This document shows, one piece after another, positions 26,330 through 35,286 of a DNA stretch of 64,000 nucleotides. The position numbers and the translations under genes were made by a program. The notes beneath the pieces are model-generated. The model was not told where the DNA came from. It saw only the letters and a list, made by a program, of their open reading frames with translations, and made no database searches. Positions within the stretch are counted from its first letter, which is position 1. Each line of letters begins with the position of its first letter. Source of the stretch: Achromobacter anxifer (GTDB lineage Bacteria > Pseudomonadota > Gammaproteobacteria > Burkholderiales > Burkholderiaceae_B); assembly GCF_903652925.1 (NCBI RefSeq), contig NZ_CAHLAR010000002.1, positions 186,001-250,000 of the forward strand. The letters are read 5' to 3'.

Positions 26330-27340
26330 TTACTGCAGGACCAGGCCGATGCGCTTGATCACCGCGCCCCAGCGTTCGCTGTCCTGCTGGACGATCTTCG
26401 AGAATTCCTTGGGGCCCGCGCCGCTGACCTCGTTGCCCTGCGACACGATGCTCTGCGTCACTTCGGGTGACTCCAGCGCTTCGCGGAACGCCTGGGCCAC
26501 GCGCTCGGCCAGCGCGGGCGGCATGTCGCCGGGCCCGAATATGCCCTGCCAGCCGACGATGTCCAGGCCGGGTATGCCTTGTTCCTTCAAGGTCGGCAGG
26601 TCCGGCAGCACGCTCAGGCGCTGGTCGGTGGCCGGGCCCAGCAGCTTGACCTTGCCGGCGCGGGCGTTTTCCACCGCGGTCGCGGTGCCGTCGAAATAGA
26701 TCTGGACTTCGCCCGCCAGCAACGCGCTGCTGGCGTCGGCGGTGCCCTTGTAGGGCACGTGCACGATGTCGATGCCGGTCTGCTGTTTGAGGATCTCGCC
26801 GTTCAGGTGCGAGGTCGATCCCAGGCTGTAGGAAGCGAAATTCAGCTTGCCCGGATGGGCCCGGGCGTAGTCGATCATCTGCGCCGTGGTCGAGAACGGC
26901 GCGTTCTTGTTGGCCACCAGCACGGTCGCCGAGCGCACCACCTGGATGATGGGCGTGAAGTCCTTCACCGGGTCGTAGGGCAGCTTCTTGTAGAGATGCG
27001 GATTCTGCGTGTGCGTGACGACGATGGTGTAGAGCAGGGTGTAGCCGTCCGGGCTGGCGCGGGCCACTTCCTGCGCGCCTATCATCGTGCCCGCGCCGGG
27101 CTTGTTGTCGACGATGACCGGCGCGCCGGTGCGTTGCGTGATCTTCATCGCCAGCATGCGCGCCAGCGCGTCCGATCCGGATCCCGCCGGAAACGGCACG
27201 ATCAGCCGGATGGGCTTGCCCCCCCCGGGCCAGGGCGGCGCCTGGGTGACGGGGGCGGCCAGCGTCGAAAGACAGGCCAGGGCGCCCAGCATGGCGGCTC
27301 CGCCTCGGCCCAACAGCTTCAAGAACGACTTGCGGTTCAT
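26330..27340 (-). CDS. Bug-family TTT substrate receptor
   Basis: 336 residues. The N-terminus MNRKSFLKLLGRGGAAML lacks a twin-arginine pair and looks like a Sec signal with a basic head, cleaved near AAPVTQA. Bug hallmarks: RLIVPFPAGSGSDALARML, VIVDNKPGAGTMIGA and HVPYKGTADASSALLAGEVQ. First gene of a two-gene operon with the deacylase, so its ligand may be an N-acyl amino acid or related carboxylate. A divergent LysR gene is probably the regulator. Confidence 0.94.
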   Translation of the reverse strand: MNRKSFLKLLGRGGAAMLGALACLSTLAAPVTQAPPWPGGGKPIRLIVPFPAGSGSDALARMLAMKITQRTGAPVIVDNKPGAGTMIGAQEVARASPDGYTLLYTIVVTHTQNPHLYKKLPYDPVKDFTPIIQVVRSATVLVANKNAPFSTTAQMIDYARAHPGKLNFASYSLGSTSHLNGEILKQQTGIDIVHVPYKGTADASSALLAGEVQIYFDGTATAVENARAGKVKLLGPATDQRLSVLPDLPTLKEQGIPGLDIVGWQGIFGPGDMPPALAERVAQAFREALESPEVTQSIVSQGNEVSGAGPKEFSKIVQQDSERWGAVIKRIGLVLQ

Positions 27341-27462
27341 GTTGTCTCCTCCTGGGGGTGGGCAATGTCGCGCATTGCTCTGGAATGAGGGTCACCACAG
27401 GCCGCCGGCGCTGCTTTTTTCCGTCGCGGCAAGTCGTTTGTAGTCTTGCCTTTGCGCGGAAT

Positions 27463-27476
27463 CAAATGCATATTTG
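27463..27476. promoter_or_regulatory. Candidate LysR box between bug and lysR
   Basis: CAAAT-gcat-ATTTG, an AT-rich interrupted dyad standing out from GC-rich surroundings, about 25 bp before the lysR start and 120 bp before the divergent receptor start. Placement fits a LysR-type autoregulatory and activation site. Confidence 0.45.
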
Positions 27477-27500
27477 GCGCAATCTCAATGAGAAAAATAC

Positions 27501-28457
27501 ATGAGCCTCACCATCCGGTCGCTCCAGCACTACGCCGTGCTCGTCGAGGAAAAGCACTACTCCCGCGCGGCGCAGCGGCTGCACTTGACGCAGTCGGCCC
27601 TGACGCGCAGCATCCAGGCGCTGGAAGACACGCTGGGGCTGGTGCTGGTGGACCGCGCATCCACTGGCGTCACGCCCACGCAGGCTGGCCGCATGGTGCT
27701 GGAGCGCGCCCAGCGCATCCTGGGCGAAGCCCGCGACCTGCGGCGCGAGGCCGAACTGATACGCGGCCACGACACCGGCCGCGTGAACCTGGGCGTGGGC
27801 GCGTTCCCGGCGGCGGGCTTCCTGTCGCCGCTGCTGGTGCGCATCGCGCGCGAGCATCCGGGCCTGAGCGTGCACGTCGAGGTGGAGAGCTGGCAGCGCC
27901 TGCTGGACAAGCTGCAGCAGGACAAGCTGGACCTGGCGGTGGCGGTGACGCACAGCCTGCCGCCGCCCGGCGATTTCACCGTGCGGCCCTTGCCGCCGCA
28001 GCACGGCGGCCTGTTCACGCGCGCCGGCCATCCCCTGCAGGGCCTGGACAAGCCGCGGCTGCGCGGCGCGCTGGCGCAATACCGGCTGGCGGCCACCGAC
28101 CTGCCCACGCGGGCGCGCGAGTACCTGGCCCGGCTGTACCAGGTGGCGCGGCTGGAAGACCTGCCCATCGCCTTCGAATGCGATAGCGTCGCCGCCTTGC
28201 GGGACGTGGCGCTGGGCAGCGACGTGGTGTTGTTTTGCACGCGCGAGGCCATTGCGGCCGAACTGGAGCAGGGCGTACTGGAGCCGCTGCCGCTGGCCTA
28301 TCCGGCCGCGGGCCCGTTGACCTACAGCGTCATCCACCGCGCCCGCCGCACGCTGTCGCCCACGGCCGAGCGGGTCATCGAACTGGTGCAGGACCTGCTG
28401 TCCGGCATAGACGCTCCCAAGCGCGCGGCGGGCGCGAAACGCCGCGCGCGGCGCTAG
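27501..28457 (+). CDS. LysR-family transcriptional regulator
   Basis: 318 residues. HTH at the N-terminus (LTIRSLQHYAVLVEEKHYSR then AAQRLHLTQSALTRSIQALE) and a periplasmic-binding-fold effector domain from about residue 90. The protein ends in a basic tail (KRAAGAKRRARR). Divergent from the bug-deacylase operon and separated from it by 160 bp with a LysR-type dyad; most likely that operon's regulator. Confidence 0.93.
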   Translation: MSLTIRSLQHYAVLVEEKHYSRAAQRLHLTQSALTRSIQALEDTLGLVLVDRASTGVTPTQAGRMVLERAQRILGEARDLRREAELIRGHDTGRVNLGVGAFPAAGFLSPLLVRIAREHPGLSVHVEVESWQRLLDKLQQDKLDLAVAVTHSLPPPGDFTVRPLPPQHGGLFTRAGHPLQGLDKPRLRGALAQYRLAATDLPTRAREYLARLYQVARLEDLPIAFECDSVAALRDVALGSDVVLFCTREAIAAELEQGVLEPLPLAYPAAGPLTYSVIHRARRTLSPTAERVIELVQDLLSGIDAPKRAAGAKRRARR

Positions 28458-28538
28458 CATCACGCGCTGCTGCCCCCGTGCGATGCCGGCATCCCGTGTC
28501 GCTGCCGCGCCTGCGCGCCACGGCGCGGCAGGGCCCGC

Positions 28539-28985
28539 CTACATCCGCTCGCCGGGCAGCGCGCTGGCCTGTTTCACCCAGGCCATGAACTGTTCCTCGT
28601 CCAGCGCATCGTCCTCGCGGATGTCGAGATAGCGCGTGTCCTGGCTCTTGGACGAGCCGGGCGGCACGGGCCGCAGCGATGTGCCGCGGAAGAACGCCAC
28701 TTTCACGTACTTGGTGAAGCAGTGGATGCCCAGGAACCAGCCCTGGTCTTCCCGTCCGTAGAGCGGCGAATTCCATTTGACCGCCTTGTGCACGCCGGGA
28801 ACGGCGCGCTCGATCAGCGCGTCCAGCCGCCGCCCCAGATCGCTCTTCCAGCCCGGCATGGCCGCAATGTAAGCCTGCACCGGCGCGTCACCGGCGCCCT
28901 TGGCGATTTGCGGATTGCCGCCGGACAGCAGGACCGGCCCGCTGCCGGCCTGCTTGTTTGTTTTTGTTTGGGGTGTTTTCGTCAC
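28539..28985 (-). CDS. DUF1801-family protein
   Basis: 148 residues. The DUF1801 domain (about 30-145) is recognised from IERAVPGVHKAVKWNSPLYG and FTKYVKVAFFRGTSLRPVPP; the family is structurally YdhG/Frataxin-like and of unknown function. Its start is GTG 28985, whose bases overlap the stop of the SRPBCC gene (GTGA), so the two are translationally coupled. The pairing of DUF1801 with an AHSA1/SRPBCC protein is common in soil bacteria in my recollection. Confidence 0.85.
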   Translation of the reverse strand: MTKTPQTKTNKQAGSGPVLLSGGNPQIAKGAGDAPVQAYIAAMPGWKSDLGRRLDALIERAVPGVHKAVKWNSPLYGREDQGWFLGIHCFTKYVKVAFFRGTSLRPVPPGSSKSQDTRYLDIREDDALDEEQFMAWVKQASALPGERM

Positions 28986-29428
28986 TCGGCAATCTCCGGT
29001 TCGACCAGCCGCATCAGCTGGGCCAGCGACTCCTGCCAGCCCAGGTAGCACATCTCGGGCGGTATCGTCGCCGGTATGCCTTCCTGCACGATGCTGACCT
29101 CGGTGCCGCAGACCACCTGCCGCAGCGTGACGGTCGTCTGCATGCGGCCGGGCAGGTTCGCATCGTCGAACTGGTCCGAGTAACGGATCTTCTGGCCGGG
29201 CACGAGTTCCAGGTATTCGCCGCCGAAGCTGTGGCTATGGTCGGTGCCGAAATTGCGGAACGACATCTTGTGCATGCCGCCGACCTTGGCGTCCAGTTGA
29301 TGGACCAGGCAGGTGTAGCCGTAAGGGGGGAGCCAGCGAGCCACCGCGTCGGGCTCCAGGAAGGCTCGATAGATGCGTTCGGCCGGGGCGCGCATCACGC
29401 GATGGAGGGTTACGGTTCCGGTAGTCAT
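28982..29428 (-). CDS. SRPBCC/AHSA1-family protein
   Basis: 148 residues of the START-like AHSA1 family: VTLHRVMRAPAERIYRAFLE at the N-terminus, the LPPYGYTCLVHQLDAKVGG segment in the middle and the terminal helix YLGWQESLAQLMRLVEPEI. Such proteins bind hydrophobic ligands in a deep cavity; specific ligands are rarely known. The ATG at 29428 follows AAGGCGGACTCACC. Coupled to the downstream DUF1801 gene. Confidence 0.86.
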   Translation of the reverse strand: MTTGTVTLHRVMRAPAERIYRAFLEPDAVARWLPPYGYTCLVHQLDAKVGGMHKMSFRNFGTDHSHSFGGEYLELVPGQKIRYSDQFDDANLPGRMQTTVTLRQVVCGTEVSIVQEGIPATIPPEMCYLGWQESLAQLMRLVEPEIAE

Positions 29429-29575
29429 GGTGAGTCCGCCTTTGAAGAAAGTTGTGCGTACTGACACGACGTACAAGTGGAACGGAAATCGACAGCATCG
29501 ATCCTGGGGGAAACCCTAAAAAAGCACATCTGGTCACGATTTTCCCGCGCGGCCCGGCTCTTGCGGGCCGGACCT

Positions 29576-29830
29576 TCACTCGATGGGCTCCCGCATGATC
29601 AGCGCGGCGATCGTGTGACTTTTCCAGAAGATCTGGTGTATCCGGGGTAGCAGGACGCGCAGGTCCTCTGGGCTGGCCCCGCTGAAAGTCAGAAGGACGG
29701 CCGGCCGTTCGCCGGCGCTGGGGACGCGTTCGATCTGGTCGAACGCAGGAAAGCCGTACTTGACCAGGAAATTCCTGATCTCGTCGTCCGAGGTGCTTTC
29801 TTCTATGTGGTTGATCAAGAGCTTGGCCAT
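29576..29830 (-). CDS. Small RRM-like protein
   Basis: 84 residues with a beta-alpha-beta-beta-alpha-beta pattern suggestive of an RNA-recognition motif: KLLINHIEESTSDDEIRNFL (beta1-alpha1) and PAVLLTFSGASPEDLRVLLP (beta3-alpha2). The aromatic RNP1 residues of classic RRMs are not conserved, so nucleic-acid binding is uncertain. ATG preceded by AAGGGGAGC. It lies 50 nt downstream of the PPK2 gene on the same strand and could be co-transcribed. Confidence 0.7.
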   Translation of the reverse strand: MAKLLINHIEESTSDDEIRNFLVKYGFPAFDQIERVPSAGERPAVLLTFSGASPEDLRVLLPRIHQIFWKSHTIAALIMREPIE

Positions 29831-29880
29831 GGGCGCTCCCCTTGAAAGTTGTGGGGCGGGCGGCGGCGGCAGCCGCGCGC

Positions 29881-30711
29881 TCAGAATTTCTCGGGGACCT
29901 GCTTCAGGAGATGGCCCGGATCGCGATAGCCGCCAGCCTTCTGCCGCTTCGGCAGCCTCACCTTGTCTCGGGGCATGCGCTGGTACGGGATGCTTGCGAG
30001 CACATGGCTGATGATGTTCAGGCGCACCCGCTTCTTGTCGTCGGATTGGGCGACGAACCAGGGCGCCACGCTGGTATCCGTCGCCGCGAACATGTCGTCG
30101 CGGGCGCGTGAATAGTCGTACCAGCGGCTGTACGACTTCAAATCCATCCCGGACAGCTTCCAGACCTTGCGCTCATCGGTGATGCGGGCCTGGAGCCGGC
30201 GGGTCTGCTCTTCCTGGCTGACCTCCAGCCAGTACTTGAGCAGGATGATGCCCGAACCGACGATGGCGCGCTCCATCAGCGGCACGCCTTTCAGGAAGGA
30301 CTTGACATCGGCTTCGCTGCAGAATCCCATCACGCGTTCCACGCCGGCGCGGTTGTACCAGCTGCGGTCGAAGATGACGACCTCGCCCGCGGCCGGCAGA
30401 TGCGGGACGTAGCGCTGCATGTACATCTGGCTCTTTTCGCGTTCGGAAGGGGCAGGCAGGGCGATCACGCGGAAGATGCGCGGGCTGACGCGCTCCATGA
30501 GCGCCTTGATCGTGCCGCCCTTGCCCGCGCCGTCGCGTCCTTCAAAAACGATGCAGACCTTGGCGCCGGTCTGGCTGACCCATTCCTGGAGCTTGACCAG
30601 TTCGACGTGCAGGCGGGCCAGTTCCTTGGCGTAGACCTTGCCCGGCAGCTTGTCCTTCGCCGCCGCCTTGTGCTCGGCGGCTGTCGCGGTTGCCTTTTTC
30701 TGAGCGGCCAT
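29881..30711 (-). CDS. ppk2: Polyphosphate kinase 2 (PPK2 class I-like)
   Basis: 276 residues, the usual single-domain PPK2 length. Walker A FEGRDGAGKGG (56-66), Walker B/lid FDRSWYNRAGVERVMGF (114-130). Class I enzymes use polyphosphate to phosphorylate nucleoside diphosphates (or the reverse). The N-terminal 20 residues are Ala/Lys-rich. It is one of two PPK2 paralogues in this window; the other, at 56.2-57.4 kb, has a much longer basic tail. Confidence 0.92.
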   Translation of the reverse strand: MAAQKKATATAAEHKAAAKDKLPGKVYAKELARLHVELVKLQEWVSQTGAKVCIVFEGRDGAGKGGTIKALMERVSPRIFRVIALPAPSEREKSQMYMQRYVPHLPAAGEVVIFDRSWYNRAGVERVMGFCSEADVKSFLKGVPLMERAIVGSGIILLKYWLEVSQEEQTRRLQARITDERKVWKLSGMDLKSYSRWYDYSRARDDMFAATDTSVAPWFVAQSDDKKRVRLNIISHVLASIPYQRMPRDKVRLPKRQKAGGYRDPGHLLKQVPEKF

Positions 30712-31076
30712 GGTCGCACTCCAGAATGCGCTGCGTGTAGCGGCGGGAACGATCGCATTTTCGACTGTAGCGCCTGCGTCCGGTCGCTGTATACGAGCAG
30801 ATTGGAGCAGTGCGTCTTACCTAGTTCCTTTTGCGCTGCGCTTGTTCTGGCGAACGGCCTAAAACGTCAATAGAATCGATTTCACGCTGCATATTCCTCA
30901 TGCAACCGGCGGCATCCCGCCAAGACGAAGAGGCATCTTTCGGTTTTGACCGCCCGGAGCGCAAGCGGCACTCGTCGCCAGACAGCCCGGGCCCCAGGCG
31001 TTCATGCGGGCGCTCTGTTTGATGCGCGTTGCCCGGTGGACCGTTGCGGTTAGGCTCTCGACGGATCCGATAACCG
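30712..31076. other. 365-bp intergenic region
   Basis: Divergent gap between ppk2 and the efflux operon. I see no supported gene: the plus-strand frames at 30831-31022 and 31004-31282 lack a family match or convincing start signals. It should hold promoters for both directions, but I could not pick out a consensus pair with confidence. Confidence 0.6.
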
Positions 31077-32624
31077 ATGTCGCCGCTGACTTGCACGTAT
31101 CGGCTGCCGCTGATCGGCGTCCTGTGCCTCAGCGCTTGCGTGAGGCTCGGGCCGGACTTCGAGCCCCAGCGCCAGGCGTGGACCGCGGACTGGAATACCC
31201 CCGCGCTGCAGCAGGCCAGCCGCGCCGCGCCGCTGCCCGACGCGCGGCAATGGTGGCAGGTCTTTGGCGATCCGGTGCTTGAATACCTGATCGCCCAGGC
31301 CGATGCGCACAATGCCGGCCTGCGCATCGCCGGCCTGCGCATCATGGAAGCGCGCGCCCAGCTGGGCATTGCGCAGAGCGGCCGTTACCCGCAATCCCAG
31401 GTGGCGGGGGCCAACGCCCTGTATCAGCACCGGCCATCGCGCTCGGCCGAGGGCAGACCCCATCCCAGCAGCTTCTGGCAATACAGCGCCGGGTTCGACA
31501 TAGGCTGGGAGCTTGATTTCTGGGGGAAGTTCAGCCGCGCCATCGAATCCGCCGACGCCGCGTACTTCGAGGCGCAGGCCAATCGCGAAGACGTGCTGGT
31601 GCTGTTGCATGCCCAGGTGGCGGAGAGCTATTACGCGTTGCGCACCGCCGAGGCGCGGCTGCGGATCGCCCGCGATAACGCTGGCATTCAGAAGCGCAGC
31701 TACGAGATCGCGCAAAAGCTGTTCCAAAGCGGCGAGACCGATGAATTGGACCTGCAGCAGGCCAAGACGCAATACCTGAGCACCCTGGGCACGATCCCGG
31801 ATCTGGAAAGCCAGATCATGCGGACCCGCAATGCGCTGGCGGTGCTGGTCGGCCGGCCGCCCGGACCCATGCCGGAACTGGATGACAGGACGGCCGAGGT
31901 TCCGCTGATCGACCGCGCGGTGCTGCAGGACGTTCCCGCCAACCTGCTGTTGCGCCGGCCCGACATCCGCGCTTCGGAGCTGCGGATCGCGGCGCAATCG
32001 GCACAGGTGGGCGTGGCCGAAGCGGATCTCTATCCCTCGCTGACGCTGCTGGGCAGCATCGCCTGGTCCGCCACGTCGCTGGCGGGCAGCGGTTCGGGGG
32101 TGGCGCTGCTCGCGGGCCCCAGTCTCACCTGGAACGTGTTCGACCATGGCCGGTTGAAGAACAATGTGCGCGTGCAGGATGCCCGCCTGCAGCAGTTGAT
32201 CGTGGCCTACCAGGATGACGTCATGCAGGCGGCGCGCGAGGCCGACGACGCCGCCAGCGGCCTGGTCAAGGCCCTGGAGCGCGACGGGATCCTGCAGCGG
32301 TCGGCGCAGGCGGCCAGGCGTTCGCTTACGCTGGCCAATGCGCTTTACCGCGAAGGCTATACCGATTTCCAGCGCGTGCTGGACGCCCAGCAGGCGCTGG
32401 CGGCCCAGCAGGACGCCTACGTGGTGAACCGGGGCGGCGCGGTGAGCGACCTGATCGCCCTGTACAAGGCGCTGGGCGGCGGCTGGCACAGCACGGAACC
32501 GGTGCTCGACCCCGCTACCCGGGAACAGATGCGGCGGCGCACCGATTGGGGCGATCTGCTGTCCGAGCCGGCGCCACCATCAGCCGGCGCGTTGTCCGCG
32601 AAAAGGGTGCGATCCGATGAGTGA
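31077..32624 (+). CDS. NodT-type outer-membrane efflux lipoprotein (TolC family)
   Basis: 515 residues. Lipobox LSAC with the modified cysteine at 21, then two OEP repeats (about 60-260 and 280-480). The motif NLLLRRPDIRASELRIAAQS (about 298-317) is characteristic of NodT-type outer-membrane factors. It would form the outer-membrane channel of the tripartite pump with the adaptor and inner-membrane protein encoded next; the next gene overlaps it by 8 nt. The start codon lacks a strong ribosome-binding site. Confidence 0.92.
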   Translation: MSPLTCTYRLPLIGVLCLSACVRLGPDFEPQRQAWTADWNTPALQQASRAAPLPDARQWWQVFGDPVLEYLIAQADAHNAGLRIAGLRIMEARAQLGIAQSGRYPQSQVAGANALYQHRPSRSAEGRPHPSSFWQYSAGFDIGWELDFWGKFSRAIESADAAYFEAQANREDVLVLLHAQVAESYYALRTAEARLRIARDNAGIQKRSYEIAQKLFQSGETDELDLQQAKTQYLSTLGTIPDLESQIMRTRNALAVLVGRPPGPMPELDDRTAEVPLIDRAVLQDVPANLLLRRPDIRASELRIAAQSAQVGVAEADLYPSLTLLGSIAWSATSLAGSGSGVALLAGPSLTWNVFDHGRLKNNVRVQDARLQQLIVAYQDDVMQAAREADDAASGLVKALERDGILQRSAQAARRSLTLANALYREGYTDFQRVLDAQQALAAQQDAYVVNRGGAVSDLIALYKALGGGWHSTEPVLDPATREQMRRRTDWGDLLSEPAPPSAGALSAKRVRSDE

Positions 32625-33732
32625 CAGCCCGTCTCCCCCTGCCGCGCCGGCAGCGCCGGCCAAGGATCCCGCGAAGCGGGGCGTCCGATGGGTCGCCCTG
32701 CTGATCGCGCTGAGCCTGGCGTGGTATCTGCTGGCGGACCGGTACACGCCATACACCCAGCAGGCGCGGGTGCAGGCCTTCGTCGTTCCGGTGGCTTCCG
32801 AAGTGTCGGGGCGCGTGACGCAAGTGCATGTGCGCAACAACCAGGACGTCCAGGCCGGAGCGGTCCTGTTCGATGTGGACCCGGAGCATTACCGCATCGC
32901 GGTGGACCGCGCCCGCGCCGACCTGGAGGCGACGCGCCGGCAGATCGGCGCCAGCACCGCGGGCATCGATTCGGCGCAGGCGTCGTTGCGCGCGGCCCAG
33001 GCCAATGAGTTGAAAGCCCGCCAGGACAGCAGCCGGCTTGAGCGGCTGTATCGCGACGACCGGGGCACGGTCTCGCTGCGCCGCCTGGAAATCGCGCGCG
33101 CGAACCTGGAGCAGGCTGTCAGCCAGGTCGCCGCCGCGCGCGCCGAGGTGCAGCGCGCGCGCGAGCAGGAGGGCGGCAGCGAGGACGACAACGCCAAGCT
33201 GCGCAGCGCCGCCGCGGCACTGGAAAAGGCCGAACTGGATCTGGCCAACACGCAGGTGCGGGCGCGCTCGGCGGGCCTGATCACCGACCTGCGCACCGAC
33301 GCCGGGCAGTTCGCCGCGGCCGGCAATCCGGTCATGACGCTGATCGCGATCCACGATGTGTGGATCAGCGCGGACATGACGGAAAACAATCTGGGGCATA
33401 TCGAAGCCGGCACGCCGGTGGCCATCATCCTGGACGCGCTGCCAGGCGAGGTCTTCGAGGGCCGCGTGCGCAGCGTCGGCTACGGCGTCAATGTCGGGCC
33501 CGGCACGCCGCCCGGCAGCCTTCCCACGGTGCAGAACAGCCGGGACTGGCTGCGGCCCGCGCAGCGCTTTCCGGTCATCGTGGAATTCGATCCCGGCGAT
33601 CTTCCTCCGTTGAGCGGCGTGCGCGTGGGCGGACAGGCCGAAGTCATGGCGTTTCCCAGCGCGGGCAATCCGCTGAATCCGCTGGGGCGCGCCTACCTGC
33701 GGCTGATGAGCTGGCTGTCCTATGCCTACTGA
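32617..33732 (+). CDS. HlyD/EmrA-type membrane-fusion adaptor
   Basis: 371 residues. One N-terminal membrane helix (about 25-42) anchors it; biotinyl-lipoyl halves flank a long coiled coil (about 85-200, with repeated ARADLEATRRQI and AARAEVQRAREQE segments), followed by a beta-barrel region. The AaeA/EmrA-like adaptor links the outer-membrane channel to the inner-membrane transporter. Overlaps its upstream neighbour by 8 nt and its downstream neighbour by 11 nt. Confidence 0.92.
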   Translation: MSDSPSPPAAPAAPAKDPAKRGVRWVALLIALSLAWYLLADRYTPYTQQARVQAFVVPVASEVSGRVTQVHVRNNQDVQAGAVLFDVDPEHYRIAVDRARADLEATRRQIGASTAGIDSAQASLRAAQANELKARQDSSRLERLYRDDRGTVSLRRLEIARANLEQAVSQVAAARAEVQRAREQEGGSEDDNAKLRSAAAALEKAELDLANTQVRARSAGLITDLRTDAGQFAAAGNPVMTLIAIHDVWISADMTENNLGHIEAGTPVAIILDALPGEVFEGRVRSVGYGVNVGPGTPPGSLPTVQNSRDWLRPAQRFPVIVEFDPGDLPPLSGVRVGGQAEVMAFPSAGNPLNPLGRAYLRLMSWLSYAY

Positions 33733-34774
33733 TCCCGACCCCCGCGGCCGACGCGCCCTGCGCCTGGGGCTGGGCGCAGCCCTTTGCACGGCGGCCAGCT
33801 TCGGGCTGGCCCTGCCCATTCCCATGATCGCGCCGGTGCTGGGCGTGTTGCTGCTGGCTTCGATGAACCGGCCGCTGTCGTTCAAGAGCGGGCTGGGCCT
33901 GCTGCTGATGGCGCTGTTCACCACCGGCACCGGCCTGCTGCTCAGCCCCATGCTGCGCTATTACCCCTTGAGCGGCGTGCTGCTCATCGGCCTGTGCCTG
34001 TTCCTTGCATTCCGCCATGGCCTGCGCGGCGGCAACAACCTGCTGTCGACGTTCCTCATCATCGGCCTGACCATGATTTCCGCCGCCGGCACCGTCGATT
34101 TCGCGCTGGCCGCGCTGGTGATCGAGGCCCTGGGCAAGGGGCTGCTGGTTGCCGTCGTGGCGCTGGGCTGTTGCCACTGGCTGTTTCCCGAGCCTGCGGC
34201 TGCGCCCGCGCCGCCCCAGCCTGTGGTCCTGCCGGTCGAAGAGGCCAGCCGGATGGCGTTGCGCGCCACGCTGGTCGTGATACCCGCCTTCCTGCTGGCA
34301 TTGACCGACCCGCTGGGCTATATGCCCATCATCCTGAAATCGGTCAGTCTGGGGCGCCAAAGCTGCGTCACGGCGGCGCATGGCGCCGCGCGCGAACTGC
34401 TGGGGTCGACCCTGCTGGGCGGGGCGCTCGCCGTCATGTTCTGGTGCGCCCTGAGCCCGTTCGTGAGCCTGTGGATGTTCTTCCTCTGGATGCTGCTGTT
34501 CGGCCTGCTGGCCGCGCGCAAGCTCTACCGGCTGAGCCCGACCCGGCATCCGCCGAGCTTCTGGCTGAACACGCTGGTGACCCTGGTCATCCTGCTGGGC
34601 CAATCGGTGCAGGACAGCCTCGTCGGCAAGGACGTCTATACCGCGTTCGCGGTGCGCATGGGCTTGTTCATCGGCGTCACGCTCTATGCCTGCCTGATGC
34701 TGCGCCTGCTCGAACCACGCGGCCAGGCGCGGCGCGGACTGGAACCATCAACCGCAGTTCCCTCAGACGCTTGA
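33722..34774 (+). CDS. DUF2955 (FUSC/AaeB-like) inner-membrane transporter
   Basis: 350 residues with about 10 hydrophobic helices in two sets separated by a Pro/Ala-rich loop (about 155-175). It starts with TDPDPRGRRALRLGLGAALC. DUF2955 proteins resemble the membrane part of AaeB-type aromatic-acid exporters but lack the large cytoplasmic domain. As the only inner-membrane partner in the operon, it should be the pump itself; aromatic acids are a guess from AaeAB. Confidence 0.85.
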   Translation: MPTDPDPRGRRALRLGLGAALCTAASFGLALPIPMIAPVLGVLLLASMNRPLSFKSGLGLLLMALFTTGTGLLLSPMLRYYPLSGVLLIGLCLFLAFRHGLRGGNNLLSTFLIIGLTMISAAGTVDFALAALVIEALGKGLLVAVVALGCCHWLFPEPAAAPAPPQPVVLPVEEASRMALRATLVVIPAFLLALTDPLGYMPIILKSVSLGRQSCVTAAHGAARELLGSTLLGGALAVMFWCALSPFVSLWMFFLWMLLFGLLAARKLYRLSPTRHPPSFWLNTLVTLVILLGQSVQDSLVGKDVYTAFAVRMGLFIGVTLYACLMLRLLEPRGQARRGLEPSTAVPSDA

Positions 34775-34788
34775 ATCAGGAGGCTGTC

Positions 34789-35286
34789 ATGTCATTACCA
34801 GACGAACCGGCCCAGCCCGCGCCCGCGGCGGGATGGCGCTTCAAATGCGGGATCGGATTGTTCATTTTGGCCTTCGCGCTGTGGTTCCTCATTCCCGTGG
34901 CGGGGTATCTGGACATGCCCGGCCCGCGCATGGCGGCGCTCACCGGCACGATATTCATCGCCAACAAGGTGCTGTTGCTGACCTGTATCGGCGTCATGGG
35001 CAAGGAAGGCTTCCAGCGGCTCAAGTCCATCATCTTCGGCCACGCCAAACGCCTGGCGCCCGTGCAGAAGGTCGGTCCTGTCCGCCACGCCATCGGCCTG
35101 GTCATGTTTTTCCTGCCCATCCTGACGTCGGTGCTGGAACCCTACATAGACGAGATGTGGCCGGGCTTGCGGCCCAACCTCTGGCAGGCCCAACTGGCCG
35201 GCGACCTCATGCTGATCGCGAGCTTCTTCGTGCTGGGCGGCGACTTCTGGAGCAAGCTGAGAGGGCTGTTCGTGCGCACCGTCTAG
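34789..35286 (+). CDS. Small four-helix membrane protein of the efflux operon
   Basis: 165 residues. CAGGAGGC lies just before the ATG at 34789. Four hydrophobic helices (about 18-36, 46-62, 96-114, 132-150) separated by basic loops. It matches my recollection of the 'transporter suffix domain' proteins found after transporters. Function unproven; its position as fourth gene of the efflux operon suggests an accessory or stabilising role. Confidence 0.75.
   Translation: MSLPDEPAQPAPAAGWRFKCGIGLFILAFALWFLIPVAGYLDMPGPRMAALTGTIFIANKVLLLTCIGVMGKEGFQRLKSIIFGHAKRLAPVQKVGPVRHAIGLVMFFLPILTSVLEPYIDEMWPGLRPNLWQAQLAGDLMLIASFFVLGGDFWSKLRGLFVRTV

Noticed and set aside
30831-31022. Short open frame of 63 codons before the efflux operon
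   Set aside because: No ribosome-binding site, no recognisable family, and composition like random GC-rich sequence.
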